Notes under the pieces: model-generated
Told to the model about the DNA's origin: nothing
Databases searched by the model: none
Seen by the model: only the letters and a program-made list of their open reading frames with translations
NCBI GenBank assembly: GCA_029213165.1
Contig: JARGNO010000001.1
Span: forward strand, 66,676-101,718
Length of the DNA stretch: 35,043 nt
Source: Minwuia sp.
GTDB lineage: Bacteria; Pseudomonadota; Alphaproteobacteria; Minwuiales; Minwuiaceae
Direction of reading: 5' to 3'
Shown here: in pieces, positions 24,007 through 32,515 of the stretch
How the letters are laid out: every line of letters starts with the position of its first letter
Position numbering within the stretch: the first letter of the stretch is position 1
Position numbers and translations under genes: made by a program

Positions 24007-24654
24007 TCAGGATATGCTCTCCTCCTCCACACCCAGCATCCGCAGCACCATGACTTCCACATGCTTGCGCCGCTCGGCGATCCAGCCGGGATTGCTCAGG
24101 TCCGTCTGGAAGACTGCGGAGAGCGTATGCACATTGCCGAGATGGTGCGCGCTCAGAGCCACGATCGAGATGTACAGCTGCAAGGCATCGACTTCGTGAC
24201 GGAACACCTTTGTCTGATGCCCCCTGACGATCACTTCGGAGATCTGGCGAATCAGCGGCGAAGACATTTCACTGATCGTCTTGGAGCGTCGGATGAAGCG
24301 TCCGCCAACCAGATTCTCGTTGCGGCCGATATCGATGAACAGCCGGTTTGCCGAGATGTGATCCCAGGTGAATTGTGTCAGCTGCCTGATGGCACTCAGT
24401 GGAGACAGGGATTCAAGATCAAGGCCCTGCTCGCGTTGCCGGATGTCGCTGTAGACGCCCTCCAGGACCTCCAGATAGAGGTTCTCCTTGCTCTGGTAGT
24501 AGTGGTAGAGCATTCGCATGTTGCATCCTGCGGCCTTGACGATCCGCTCGACGCGCGCGCCATCGAAGCCGAAACGCGCAAACTCACTCGCTGCGGCATC
24601 AAGCAAGGCTCGCCGCGTCTGCTCGGGATTCCGTGCCCGGGTTGCCCTTGCCAC
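24007..24654 (-). CDS. TetR-family transcriptional regulator
   Basis: A 215-residue TetR-type dimeric repressor. The helix-turn-helix is ARFGFDGARVERIVKAAGCNMRMLYHYYQSKENLYLEVL, with a Tyr-rich recognition helix. The larger C-terminal part binds an effector and is typical of the TetR_C families. The preferred start is a GTG at 24654, 8-9 bases after GAGGGAGA; the frame stays open to 24756 without a good site. It is encoded upstream of ridA in the same direction, and two copies of an AT-rich palindrome in the neighbourhood are candidate targets, so it probably controls ridA, the amidase and the TRAP genes. No obvious site of that kind is seen upstream of its own start. Confidence 0.88.
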   Translation of the reverse strand: MARATRARNPEQTRRALLDAAASEFARFGFDGARVERIVKAAGCNMRMLYHYYQSKENLYLEVLEGVYSDIRQREQGLDLESLSPLSAIRQLTQFTWDHISANRLFIDIGRNENLVGGRFIRRSKTISEMSSPLIRQISEVIVRGHQTKVFRHEVDALQLYISIVALSAHHLGNVHTLSAVFQTDLSNPGWIAERRKHVEVMVLRMLGVEEESIS

Positions 24655-24895
24655 CTCAGATGTCTCCCTCTGCTTTCCTGCGATCGGGATAATGGTGCGA
24701 GTCCTGCACGGCGTCCATGAGACATGCCCGACCTGCCCGGGACAGCGATGAGACAACAGGCAACTGCCGCAACAGATCCCGTGGCAGGATCACGGAATTG
24801 ACGGATTGCGGTTCCGGTGGGACGCTGGATTGCGGACAGCCGACCGGAATCCTCGGAATTGTTGTGGCAAGGATGACGATGAGGGAGATCACCTA

Positions 24896-26359
24896 ATGGT
24901 GTCACATGTCGTTCCGGTCGAGCCTTTTGATCTGATCGTCTTCGGTGCGACCGGGGACCTGGCGCAGCGCAAGCTGATCCCGGCGCTCTACCATCGGCTT
25001 GCCGACGGGCAGATGCCCGACACGGCAAGGGTCATCGGTGTCGCGCGCAGTGGCGAGGGGACTGAGGCATTCCGTGCCCTGGCTTCGGCGGCTCTGGACG
25101 CCCACATCACGCCCGCGCACCTGACAGGCGACCTGCGCCGCCGATTCCTGTCCTGCCTCGAATTCGTGGCGCTGGATGTCACGGGGGACACCGGCTGGGA
25201 TGCCCTGCGCCAGCTTCTCGACACGCAGGAGAACCGGGTGAGGGCCTTCTACATGTCCGTCGCTCCGCGCTTCTTCAGCCCGATTGCGCATGGCATCCGC
25301 AAGGCCGGACTTGGCGGTCCTGACGCGCGTATCGTGGTGGAAAAGCCACTGGGCCACGATCTGGCATCGGCACGGGCGCTGAACCAGCATCTGGGCGAAT
25401 GCTTCTCAGAACACCAGATCTATCGGATCGACCATTATCTGGGCAAGGAAACGGTCCAGAACCTGATGGCCCTGCGCTTTGCCAATACCCTGTTCGAACC
25501 TCTCTGGAACGCCCAGTACATCGATCACGTCCAGATAACGGTCGCCGAGAATGTCGGGATCGAGGGGCGCGGACCCTATTACGACACCATCGGAGCCATG
25601 CGGGACATGGTGCAGAACCATCTTCTGCAACTGCTCTGCCTGACGGCCATGGAGCCACCGGCACAGTTCGAACCCGATGCCGTTCGCGACGAGAAGCTGA
25701 AGGTGCTGAAGGCGCTTGAACCGCTGGCGCACAAGTCGGATGCCGTGCGCGGGCAATATCGCGCCAGTGGCAAGTCCCGGTCCTATCGGGAAGACGCCGA
25801 GAACCCCGACAGTCACACCGAGAGCTTTGTTGCCCTCCGGCTGGGGGTCTCGAACTGGCGCTGGGCGGGCGTGCCATTCTATCTGCGAACGGGAAAGCGC
25901 CTGCGCAACCGGGTTTCCGAGATCGTCATCCAGTTCCGTAACGTGCCGCATTCGATCTTCAGCCCGGAAGGGGGTGCGCCGCATTCGAATGTCCTGGCGA
26001 TCCGCTTGCAGCCCGATGAGGGCATCACCCTGTCGGTGACCATCAAGGATCCGGGGCCGGGTGGCATGCGACTGACCGACACGCAGCTCGACATGAGCTT
26101 TTCGGAGGGGCTGAAACGTCCCGTTGACCGGATGCCGGACGCCTACGAACGGCTGGTGATGGATGTCATACGCGGCGACCAGACCCTGTTCATGCGCGGT
26201 GACGAGGTCGAGGCCGCCTGGAAATGGACCGACATGGTCATCAGCGGCTGGAACCCGCAGGAAGCCCCCCATCCCTATGACGCCGGGTCATCCGGACCGG
26301 AAGATGCGCTGATGCTGATGCATCGCGATGGCCGCAGGTGGCGGGAGATCGCGATTTGA
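24896..26359 (+). CDS. zwf: Glucose-6-phosphate 1-dehydrogenase
   Basis: A 487-residue enzyme that oxidises glucose-6-phosphate to 6-phosphogluconolactone with NAD(P). The cofactor motif GATGDLAQRKLIPALY begins at residue 17, and the active-site signature RIDHYLGKE occupies residues 177-185 with the conserved Asp179-His180 pair. It is first of five genes of the Entner-Doudoroff pathway. The ATG at 24896 has a GAGGGAGA site 7 bases upstream; the 241-base gap to the divergent TetR gene should hold its promoter, and a TTGACG at 24798-24803 could be a minus-35, but the minus-10 is unclear. Its stop overlaps the start of pgl. Confidence 0.96.
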   Translation: MVSHVVPVEPFDLIVFGATGDLAQRKLIPALYHRLADGQMPDTARVIGVARSGEGTEAFRALASAALDAHITPAHLTGDLRRRFLSCLEFVALDVTGDTGWDALRQLLDTQENRVRAFYMSVAPRFFSPIAHGIRKAGLGGPDARIVVEKPLGHDLASARALNQHLGECFSEHQIYRIDHYLGKETVQNLMALRFANTLFEPLWNAQYIDHVQITVAENVGIEGRGPYYDTIGAMRDMVQNHLLQLLCLTAMEPPAQFEPDAVRDEKLKVLKALEPLAHKSDAVRGQYRASGKSRSYREDAENPDSHTESFVALRLGVSNWRWAGVPFYLRTGKRLRNRVSEIVIQFRNVPHSIFSPEGGAPHSNVLAIRLQPDEGITLSVTIKDPGPGGMRLTDTQLDMSFSEGLKRPVDRMPDAYERLVMDVIRGDQTLFMRGDEVEAAWKWTDMVISGWNPQEAPHPYDAGSSGPEDALMLMHRDGRRWREIAI

Positions 26360-27030
26360 GGGTCGAGACCTGCACGCGGGACGAACTCGGACCGGCGCTG
26401 GCTGCGCGGGTCGCCGGTGACCTGCGCGCGGCAATCGACGGGAACCGGCGCGCAAGCATCGCCGTGCCGGGCGGCACCACACCCGCGGCCTTTCTGGCGG
26501 CCCTGGCGACTGAGGCCATCGACTGGCGGAAGGTGACCGTGACGCTGACCGATGAGCGTTGTGTGCCCACGGGGGACCCACGCTCGAACCAGGGTCTGGT
26601 CTCCCGGCACCTGCTGCAGGGAGCGGCGGGTGAGGCGGTGATGGTGCCTTTGTTCGGCGGTGGACAGGCCATCGACAGGACTGCCGGACTGCTCGCCGAG
26701 AAGGTTCTGCCGCTGCATGTCTGCGTGCTGGGAATGGGGGCGGACATGCATACGGCATCGCTGTTCCCGGGAACGCCGGGGCTGAAGCAGCTGCTTGATC
26801 CGGACAGCGATCCGCTTGTCAGTCAGGTACAGCCGCCGGGGGCTGACGAGGCCCGCATCACCCTGACCGCGCGGGCACTTGCAACCGCGGCCCATACCTA
26901 TCTGCTGATCACCGGCGCAGGGAAGCGGGAGGCGCTGGAAAGGGCAATGCGGAATCCCGACGCGCTGGCCGCGCCGATACGGGCAATTCTGGCGCACAGC
27001 AGGGACCCGGTGGTCTTCTGCGCCGACTGA
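26356..27030 (+). CDS. pgl: 6-phosphogluconolactonase
   Basis: A 224-residue lactonase of the DevB/SOL family hydrolysing 6-phosphogluconolactone to 6-phosphogluconate. Family motifs are [36 protein letters not shown] and [16 protein letters not shown]. The start chosen is a TTG at 26356, 8 bases after GGGAG and overlapping the zwf stop, which suggests translational coupling. A GTG at 26338 is the alternative, with no ribosome site. Length is slightly under the family's usual 230 residues. It acts directly after zwf and before edd. Confidence 0.9.
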   Translation: MRVETCTRDELGPALAARVAGDLRAAIDGNRRASIAVPGGTTPAAFLAALATEAIDWRKVTVTLTDERCVPTGDPRSNQGLVSRHLLQGAAGEAVMVPLFGGGQAIDRTAGLLAEKVLPLHVCVLGMGADMHTASLFPGTPGLKQLLDPDSDPLVSQVQPPGADEARITLTARALATAAHTYLLITGAGKREALERAMRNPDALAAPIRAILAHSRDPVVFCAD

Positions 27031-27065
27031 TCTTCCGACAGGGCCTGGACCCGAAGGAGTATGAC

Positions 27066-28868
27066 ATGAACAACCCCACGGTACTTGACGTCACCCGGCG
27101 GATTGTCGAACGCAGTCGCGAGACCCGCGGCAGCTACATGGAACGCATGGGACAGGCGCGCGACAAGGGGGTCGCCCGGGCCCATCTGGGCTGCTCCAAC
27201 CTCGCCCATGCCACGGCTGGCATGTCGGCGGCGATCAAGCGCACCATGACCGGCGACAAGGCACCGAACCTTGGTATCGTGACGGCCTACAACGACATGC
27301 TGTCCGCGCATCAGCCGTTCGAACGGTTTCCGGCACTGATCAGGCAGGCCGCCACCGACGTTGGCGCGACCGCCCAGGTGGCAGGCGGCGTACCCGCGAT
27401 GTGCGATGGCGTCACCCAGGGTGAACCGGGGATGGAACTCTCGCTGTTCTCCCGCGATGTCATCGCGCTTTCGGCCAGTGTCGCACTCTCCCACAACTGC
27501 TTCGACGCGGCGGTGTTCCTCGGCATGTGTGACAAGATCGCGCCGGGCCTGGTGATTGCGGCTGCCTCCTTCGGCCATATTCCGGCGATCTTCCTGCCGG
27601 CCGGACCCATGGTTTCCGGCCTGCCCAACGACCGGAAAGCCGAGACCCGCCAGCGCTTCGCCGCCGGGGAAATCGGTCGCGAGGAACTGCTCGCCGCCGA
27701 GATGGCGAGCTATCACGGGCCGGGCATCTGCACGTTCTACGGCACCGCCAATACCAACCAGATGCTGATGGAGGTGATGGGACTGCACCTGCCCGGTGCC
27801 AGCTTTGCCAATCCGGGCCAGGACATCCGCGACCATCTGACCAGCGCGGGGGCGCGGCAGGTGCTGTCGCTGACAGCGCTGGGCGACAATTACACACCGA
27901 CCTGCGAGGTCCTGAGCGAGCGGGCATTCGTCAATGGCATCGTCGGCCTGCATGCCACCGGCGGATCGACCAATCTGGCCATCCACCTGATTGCCATGGC
28001 GCGTGCCGCAGGCGTGATCCTGACCTGGCAGGATTTCTCCGACCTGTCGGAAGTCACGCCGCTGATCGCGAAGGTCTATCCGAACGGGCTGCGCGACGTG
28101 AACCATTTCTATGCCGCCGGTGGCCTGCAATACGTGATCGGCGAACTGCTGTCGGTGGGCCTGATGCAGGATGATGTCCGCACGGTCGCGGGCGACGGGC
28201 TGCACCGCTACACGCAGGAACCGCGGTTCATCGATGGCCACCTGATCTGGCAGGAAGGCGCGCGGGATGTGATCGACGAGACCATCCTGCGCCGGGCCGG
28301 CAATCCGTTTCAGCCGACCGGCGGCCTGACCCTGCTGTCGGGCAACCTGGGCGACGCGGTGATCAAGAGCTCCGCCGTCAAGCCGGAGCACCGCATCGTC
28401 GAGGCCCCGGCGCGGGTGTTCCACACGCAGGAAGCCGTGAAGGGCGCCTTCAGCGCCGGGGAACTGGATCAGGACCTTGTCTGTGTTCTCCGGTTCCAGG
28501 GGCCGCAATCGAACGGGATGCCGGAACTGCACGCCCTGACGCCGATACTGGGGCTGCTGCAGGCTCGGGGGCAGAAAGTGGCCCTGGTCACCGATGGCCG
28601 CATGTCCGGTGCATCGGGCAAGATCCCCGCAGCCATCCATCTGACACCGGAGGCGAAATCCGGTGGCCCGATTGCGCGGCTGCGTGACGGCGACATCATT
28701 CGCCTGGACGCGGATGCAGGCACGCTGACCACAACAGCCGAACTTCAGGGCCGTCCGGTCGCGGAGGCCGATCTTTCCGGCAATGAGGAAGGGATCGGGC
28801 GCGAGCTGTTCCAGTCGTTCCGGGCAGCGGTCGGTCCCGCGACCACTGGCGCGAGCATCTTCTTCTGA
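27066..28868 (+). CDS. edd: Phosphogluconate dehydratase
   Basis: A 600-residue iron-sulfur dehydratase that makes 2-keto-3-deoxy-6-phosphogluconate from 6-phosphogluconate, the first committed step of the Entner-Doudoroff pathway. Cluster-binding cysteines are likely those of [16 protein letters not shown] and [12 protein letters not shown]; the region [13 protein letters not shown] and the late [17 protein letters not shown] are signatures. Length is typical. An AAGGAG site precedes the ATG. It follows pgl at 35 bases and precedes pgi by 11 bases. Being a dihydroxyacid-dehydratase relative, it could be confused with IlvD, but the order with zwf, pgl and eda settles it. Confidence 0.96.
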   Translation: MNNPTVLDVTRRIVERSRETRGSYMERMGQARDKGVARAHLGCSNLAHATAGMSAAIKRTMTGDKAPNLGIVTAYNDMLSAHQPFERFPALIRQAATDVGATAQVAGGVPAMCDGVTQGEPGMELSLFSRDVIALSASVALSHNCFDAAVFLGMCDKIAPGLVIAAASFGHIPAIFLPAGPMVSGLPNDRKAETRQRFAAGEIGREELLAAEMASYHGPGICTFYGTANTNQMLMEVMGLHLPGASFANPGQDIRDHLTSAGARQVLSLTALGDNYTPTCEVLSERAFVNGIVGLHATGGSTNLAIHLIAMARAAGVILTWQDFSDLSEVTPLIAKVYPNGLRDVNHFYAAGGLQYVIGELLSVGLMQDDVRTVAGDGLHRYTQEPRFIDGHLIWQEGARDVIDETILRRAGNPFQPTGGLTLLSGNLGDAVIKSSAVKPEHRIVEAPARVFHTQEAVKGAFSAGELDQDLVCVLRFQGPQSNGMPELHALTPILGLLQARGQKVALVTDGRMSGASGKIPAAIHLTPEAKSGGPIARLRDGDIIRLDADAGTLTTTAELQGRPVAEADLSGNEEGIGRELFQSFRAAVGPATTGASIFF

Positions 28869-28879
28869 GGCATGACAGG

Positions 28880-30472
28880 ATGAGCGCCACAATGCAGTCA
28901 CTTGATTCCCATGCGGCGCGGCTGAAAGCCACGGATCTGCGCGCCCTGTTCAACACCGATCCGCAGCGGTTCAGGCGGTTCTCCATGAACCTTGATGACC
29001 TGCATGTCGATTTCTCCAGGGAGAAGATAGACGCGGCGGCATTCGCGGCGCTGACCGGTCTCGCCCGTGATCGCGGGGTCGAGGCGGCGCGGGATGCCAT
29101 GGTGTCCGGCGCGCACTGGAACCTGACCGAGGATCGCGCCGTCGGCCACATGGCCCTGCGCGGTGGTGCCGAAGCACCGGATGGCAGCGATGTGGCCGGA
29201 AATCTGGATCGGATGCTGACCTTTGCCGAAGACGTGCGCAGCGGGCGCTACGCGGCGGAGGCCGGGCCCTTCACCGACGTCGTGAACATCGGCATAGGCG
29301 GGTCAGACCTTGGCCCGGCCATGGTCGCCTGGGCGCTGGAGCCGGACCGCGATGGCCCGCGACTGCACTTTGTCTCCAATGTGGACGGGGCGGATCTGGC
29401 CGACACCGTCAGGGACCTCGATCCGGCGCGGACACTGGTCATCGTTGCCTCGAAGACCTTCACCACCCTGGAGACAATGATGAACGCCCGTTCGGCACGG
29501 GCGTGGCTGCAGTCCGCTGTGGGCGATGACGCCGGTCGGCACATGGCCGCCGTATCGAGCAACCTTGCCGGGGCAGCCGCGTTCGGCATCGCCGGGAGCC
29601 GGGTCTTCAGCTTCCGCGACTGGGTCGGCGGGCGCTATTCGGTCTGGTCGTCGATCGGCCTGCCTGTCGCCATCGGCATCGGTGCCGGTGACTTCCGGGC
29701 CTTCCTGGCCGGGGGCGCGAGCATGGACCAGCATTTCCGCGCCGCCCCGCTGGAGAAAAACCTGCCGGTCGTGCTCGCCATGATCGGCGTCTGGCGCAGG
29801 AACGCGATGGGTTGGCCGACCGTTGCCCTGATCCCCTACGACCAGCGGCTCGAGAGGTTCCCGGCCCATGTCCAGCAGCTCGACATGGAAAGCAATGGCA
29901 AGCGCACCACGCGGCACGGCAACCCGGCCACGGCGGCCACCGGCCCGGTGATCTGGGGGGAACCGGGCACCAATGCGCAGCATTCGTTCTTCCAGTTGCT
30001 GCATCAGGGCACCGACATCATACCGGTGGATTTCATCGCCGCGGCCCAGTCCCGCGATGGCAACAGCGCGCACCACACGGCCCTGCTGGCGAATTGTCTG
30101 GCCCAGGCGCAGGCGCTCGCGTTCGGGCGCACGGAGGCCGAGGTGCGCGCACGGATGACGGAACAGGGGGCGGAGGCGGAGGAGATCAACCGGCTCGCAC
30201 CACATCGCGCCTTCCCGGGCGACCGGCCCTCCACCACGATCATCCATCGCGCCCTGACCCCGTTTGCGCTTGGTCGTCTGATCGCATTGTTTGAACACAA
30301 GGTCTTCGTTCAGGGCGTGATCTGGGACATCAACAGCTTCGACCAATGGGGCGTCGAACTGGGCAAGGAACTTGCGGCGGGGCTGGTTCCCGCCCTGGAA
30401 GGCGAGACCGTACCGGGCCTGGACAGCGCGACTGCCGGTCTTCTCGCAGTGCTGAAGGAGTTGTCGGAATGA
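28880..30472 (+). CDS. pgi: Glucose-6-phosphate isomerase
   Basis: A 530-residue isomerase interconverting glucose-6-phosphate and fructose-6-phosphate. Signature one, GGRYSVWSSIGLPVAIGIG, and signature two, FDQWGVELGKELA, are both present. The active-site segments WGEPGTNAQHSFFQLLHQGTD and VNIGIGGSDLGPAM are complete. An alternative ATG lies four codons in. Its stop overlaps the start of eda (ATGA at 30469-30472). Inside an Entner-Doudoroff operon it lets fructose-6-phosphate feed back into glucose-6-phosphate, so the pathway may run as a cycle, or accept fructose-derived carbon. Confidence 0.96.
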   Translation: MSATMQSLDSHAARLKATDLRALFNTDPQRFRRFSMNLDDLHVDFSREKIDAAAFAALTGLARDRGVEAARDAMVSGAHWNLTEDRAVGHMALRGGAEAPDGSDVAGNLDRMLTFAEDVRSGRYAAEAGPFTDVVNIGIGGSDLGPAMVAWALEPDRDGPRLHFVSNVDGADLADTVRDLDPARTLVIVASKTFTTLETMMNARSARAWLQSAVGDDAGRHMAAVSSNLAGAAAFGIAGSRVFSFRDWVGGRYSVWSSIGLPVAIGIGAGDFRAFLAGGASMDQHFRAAPLEKNLPVVLAMIGVWRRNAMGWPTVALIPYDQRLERFPAHVQQLDMESNGKRTTRHGNPATAATGPVIWGEPGTNAQHSFFQLLHQGTDIIPVDFIAAAQSRDGNSAHHTALLANCLAQAQALAFGRTEAEVRARMTEQGAEAEEINRLAPHRAFPGDRPSTTIIHRALTPFALGRLIALFEHKVFVQGVIWDINSFDQWGVELGKELAAGLVPALEGETVPGLDSATAGLLAVLKELSE

Positions 30473-31101
30473 CCGACCTGACCATCGAAAGGATCTGCCG
30501 CCTCGCGCCCGTGGTGCCGGTACTGATCATCGACGATCTCGACAGCGCGGTGCCGCTGGCCAGGGCACTGGTTGCGGGCGGCCTGCGCGCGCTGGAGGTC
30601 ACGATGCGCACGCCGGTGGCTCTCGACGCCATCCGGGCGATGCGGGACGCGGTGCCGGAGGCAGTGGTCGGGGTCGGCACGCTCCGCACCGCCACCGATG
30701 TGGACGCCGCCGTTGCTGCCGGTGCCCGCTTCGGCGTGTCCCCCGGTCTCAGCGTCCCCGTGCTGGATGCCGCCGACAGGGCCGGACTGCCCATGCTGCC
30801 CGGTGTGGCGACACCGACGGAGGCCATGGCGGCCGCGGATCGCGGCCTGTCGGTCCTCAAGTTCTTCCCCGCCGAGGCCAATGGCGGTGCGCAGGTCCTG
30901 AAAGCCTGGGCCAGCCCGCTGCAGGGCCTGAGCTTCTGCCCCACGGGCGGTGTCTCGGAGAAAAATGCCGCCGACTACCTGGCCCTGCCGAATGTCATCT
31001 GCGTCGGCGGCTCCTGGGTCGCGCCGAATGACGCGATCACGGCACGCGACTGGTCCCGGATCACCGGCCTGTCGAAAGCGGCTGCGCACCTGATGACCTG
31101 A
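30469..31101 (+). CDS. eda: 2-keto-3-deoxy-6-phosphogluconate aldolase
   Basis: A 210-residue class I aldolase splitting KDPG to pyruvate and glyceraldehyde-3-phosphate, the last step of the pathway. The catalytic glutamate lies in LEVTMRTPVAL, and the Schiff-base Lys131 in VLKFFPAE. GVGTLRTATDVDAAVAAGARFGVSPG is also typical. The start overlaps the pgi stop by four bases, so translation is coupled. It is last of the five-gene run, and the next gene is convergent with no clear terminator in the 46-base gap. Some members also cleave 4-hydroxy-2-oxoglutarate. Confidence 0.96.
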   Translation: MTDLTIERICRLAPVVPVLIIDDLDSAVPLARALVAGGLRALEVTMRTPVALDAIRAMRDAVPEAVVGVGTLRTATDVDAAVAAGARFGVSPGLSVPVLDAADRAGLPMLPGVATPTEAMAAADRGLSVLKFFPAEANGGAQVLKAWASPLQGLSFCPTGGVSEKNAADYLALPNVICVGGSWVAPNDAITARDWSRITGLSKAAAHLMT

Positions 31102-31147
31102 AGCGTCGGACAACAGGGCTGGTGCCGCAACCAAGAAACAGGCTTCG

Positions 31148-32311
31148 TCAGATATACATGTCGCGCAGGTTGTAGTCCCTGACGATGCTCCGACGGGTCT
31201 CCTCGCACCATCGGTTGTCGTCTTCCAGGCCCACGGCGGGGCGATAGACATAGGACTGCTCGTCGGGAAAGCGCTGCCGGCGCGCATCGATGCCAATCGG
31301 GATCATGCGGCTGCGCTCATCGACGCGGGCCCGGTCGAAGGTGACTTCCTCGCCCGACAGCAATTCCGTGGTGACATCCAGCACCCGGTTGCGGGCAAAG
31401 AACCCGGCATTCACGGTGACGCGACGGTCGGGCGAGGAATTCGCGAAGGACCCATGCACGAGCTGTCGATTTGTCATGATGACGTCGCCACTGTCGCAGA
31501 CCAGCGGGACGGCCTCCGCAATCTGTTCCGAACCGCTCTCCGCTACCAGTCTCCTGATATCGACCCGGCCCAGCCGGTGACTGCCGGGCAGCACCCAGAC
31601 ACCGTTGCCGGGGGTACTGGGGTAGAGCTGCGCCATGAAATTGAAGCCATGCGCGTCCTGGTCCCAGTCCGGGGCATCCCAATGGGTGGTGCCGTCCTGA
31701 TGCCAGGCCACGGAGGGACCCAGACCCGGTTCCTTGATGAACACGACCTCGTTGTACGGCACGAAGTCATCCCCCAGCACCGCCTCGCAGGCGGCCAGCA
31801 GTCCCGGATGACCATAGAGGCGCAGGCAGGAATCCATCAGTTGCAGGTTGCCGTGCAGCAGCTCGATGGTCCATTCCGGCGCATCATCTGCCGGTAGCGG
31901 CTCCGCCACCTTCACCGGATGCCGCCCCTTGTTCCGGCTGGTGCCGCCAAGGGGATCGCTGAGTGGTCGGGCAAAACGATAGGGTGGTCGGGCGAATTCC
32001 TGGCCAGATGCAGGGTTCCCGGCCTTGTCCAGCGTGCTGTCAGGCGCCACCGGCGCCCGGGCGAGCGTCTGATCGATGTCCGCCCGCAGGTCCGCGAGCT
32101 CCTCCCCGCCGATGGCCCCCTGAAAGACATAGAAGCCGTGTTCCCGGTAGGCCGCCAGAATATCCGGATGCAGCTTCCCCGAGCCATCCAGCCTGATCGG
32201 CCCCCGGTTCCCGAGTTCCAGCGCCCGGCGTTCTCCGGCCGCGAAATAGGCCGCCATGCCCGACGCATGTTCTTCCGCCGTAAGTCGGGTGGCCGTTGCT
32301 GCTGCATCCAT
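31148..32311 (-). CDS. Phytanoyl-CoA dioxygenase-family (PhyH) Fe(II)/2-oxoglutarate oxygenase
   Basis: A 387-residue oxygenase that would hydroxylate a small organic substrate with O2 and 2-oxoglutarate. The iron ligands are His204 and Asp206 (WHQDG), with the distal His286 (LVHGS) and a downstream basic SPDRRVTVN that should bind 2-oxoglutarate; all are present. The N-terminal LAAYREHGFYVFQGAIGGEELADLRADID segment is the usual family start. The ATG at 32311 follows GGGGGAG with 6-base spacing, whereas the ATG two codons earlier is too close to it. It stands alone, convergent with eda. Substrate unknown; the family includes ectoine, secondary-metabolite and phytanoyl-CoA hydroxylases. Confidence 0.88.
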   Translation of the reverse strand: MDAAATATRLTAEEHASGMAAYFAAGERRALELGNRGPIRLDGSGKLHPDILAAYREHGFYVFQGAIGGEELADLRADIDQTLARAPVAPDSTLDKAGNPASGQEFARPPYRFARPLSDPLGGTSRNKGRHPVKVAEPLPADDAPEWTIELLHGNLQLMDSCLRLYGHPGLLAACEAVLGDDFVPYNEVVFIKEPGLGPSVAWHQDGTTHWDAPDWDQDAHGFNFMAQLYPSTPGNGVWVLPGSHRLGRVDIRRLVAESGSEQIAEAVPLVCDSGDVIMTNRQLVHGSFANSSPDRRVTVNAGFFARNRVLDVTTELLSGEEVTFDRARVDERSRMIPIGIDARRQRFPDEQSYVYRPAVGLEDDNRWCEETRRSIVRDYNLRDMYI

Positions 32312-32515
32312 GTTCATCTCCCCCGGACCCGAGATCGGTCGTCGCCGTATCGCCCCACCGCCATGGCCGCGCGCGGGACGCACTTTTCTCGAGGATAGCG
32401 AAGTGGCGGGGCGATTAAGACAGGAAATCCGACATGGATGGCTCCCGCGCCAATTCTGTTGTTAACCAATAGATGGCGCTGCCCTATGCTCACGCCATCA
32501 CCGGTGGAGGACGGC

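Noticed and set aside
26898-28901. A 667-codon open frame on the minus strand opposite edd
   Set aside because: It exists only because the GC-rich edd gene leaves stop-free frames on the other strand. It has no ribosome site or recognisable domain, while edd is unmistakable.
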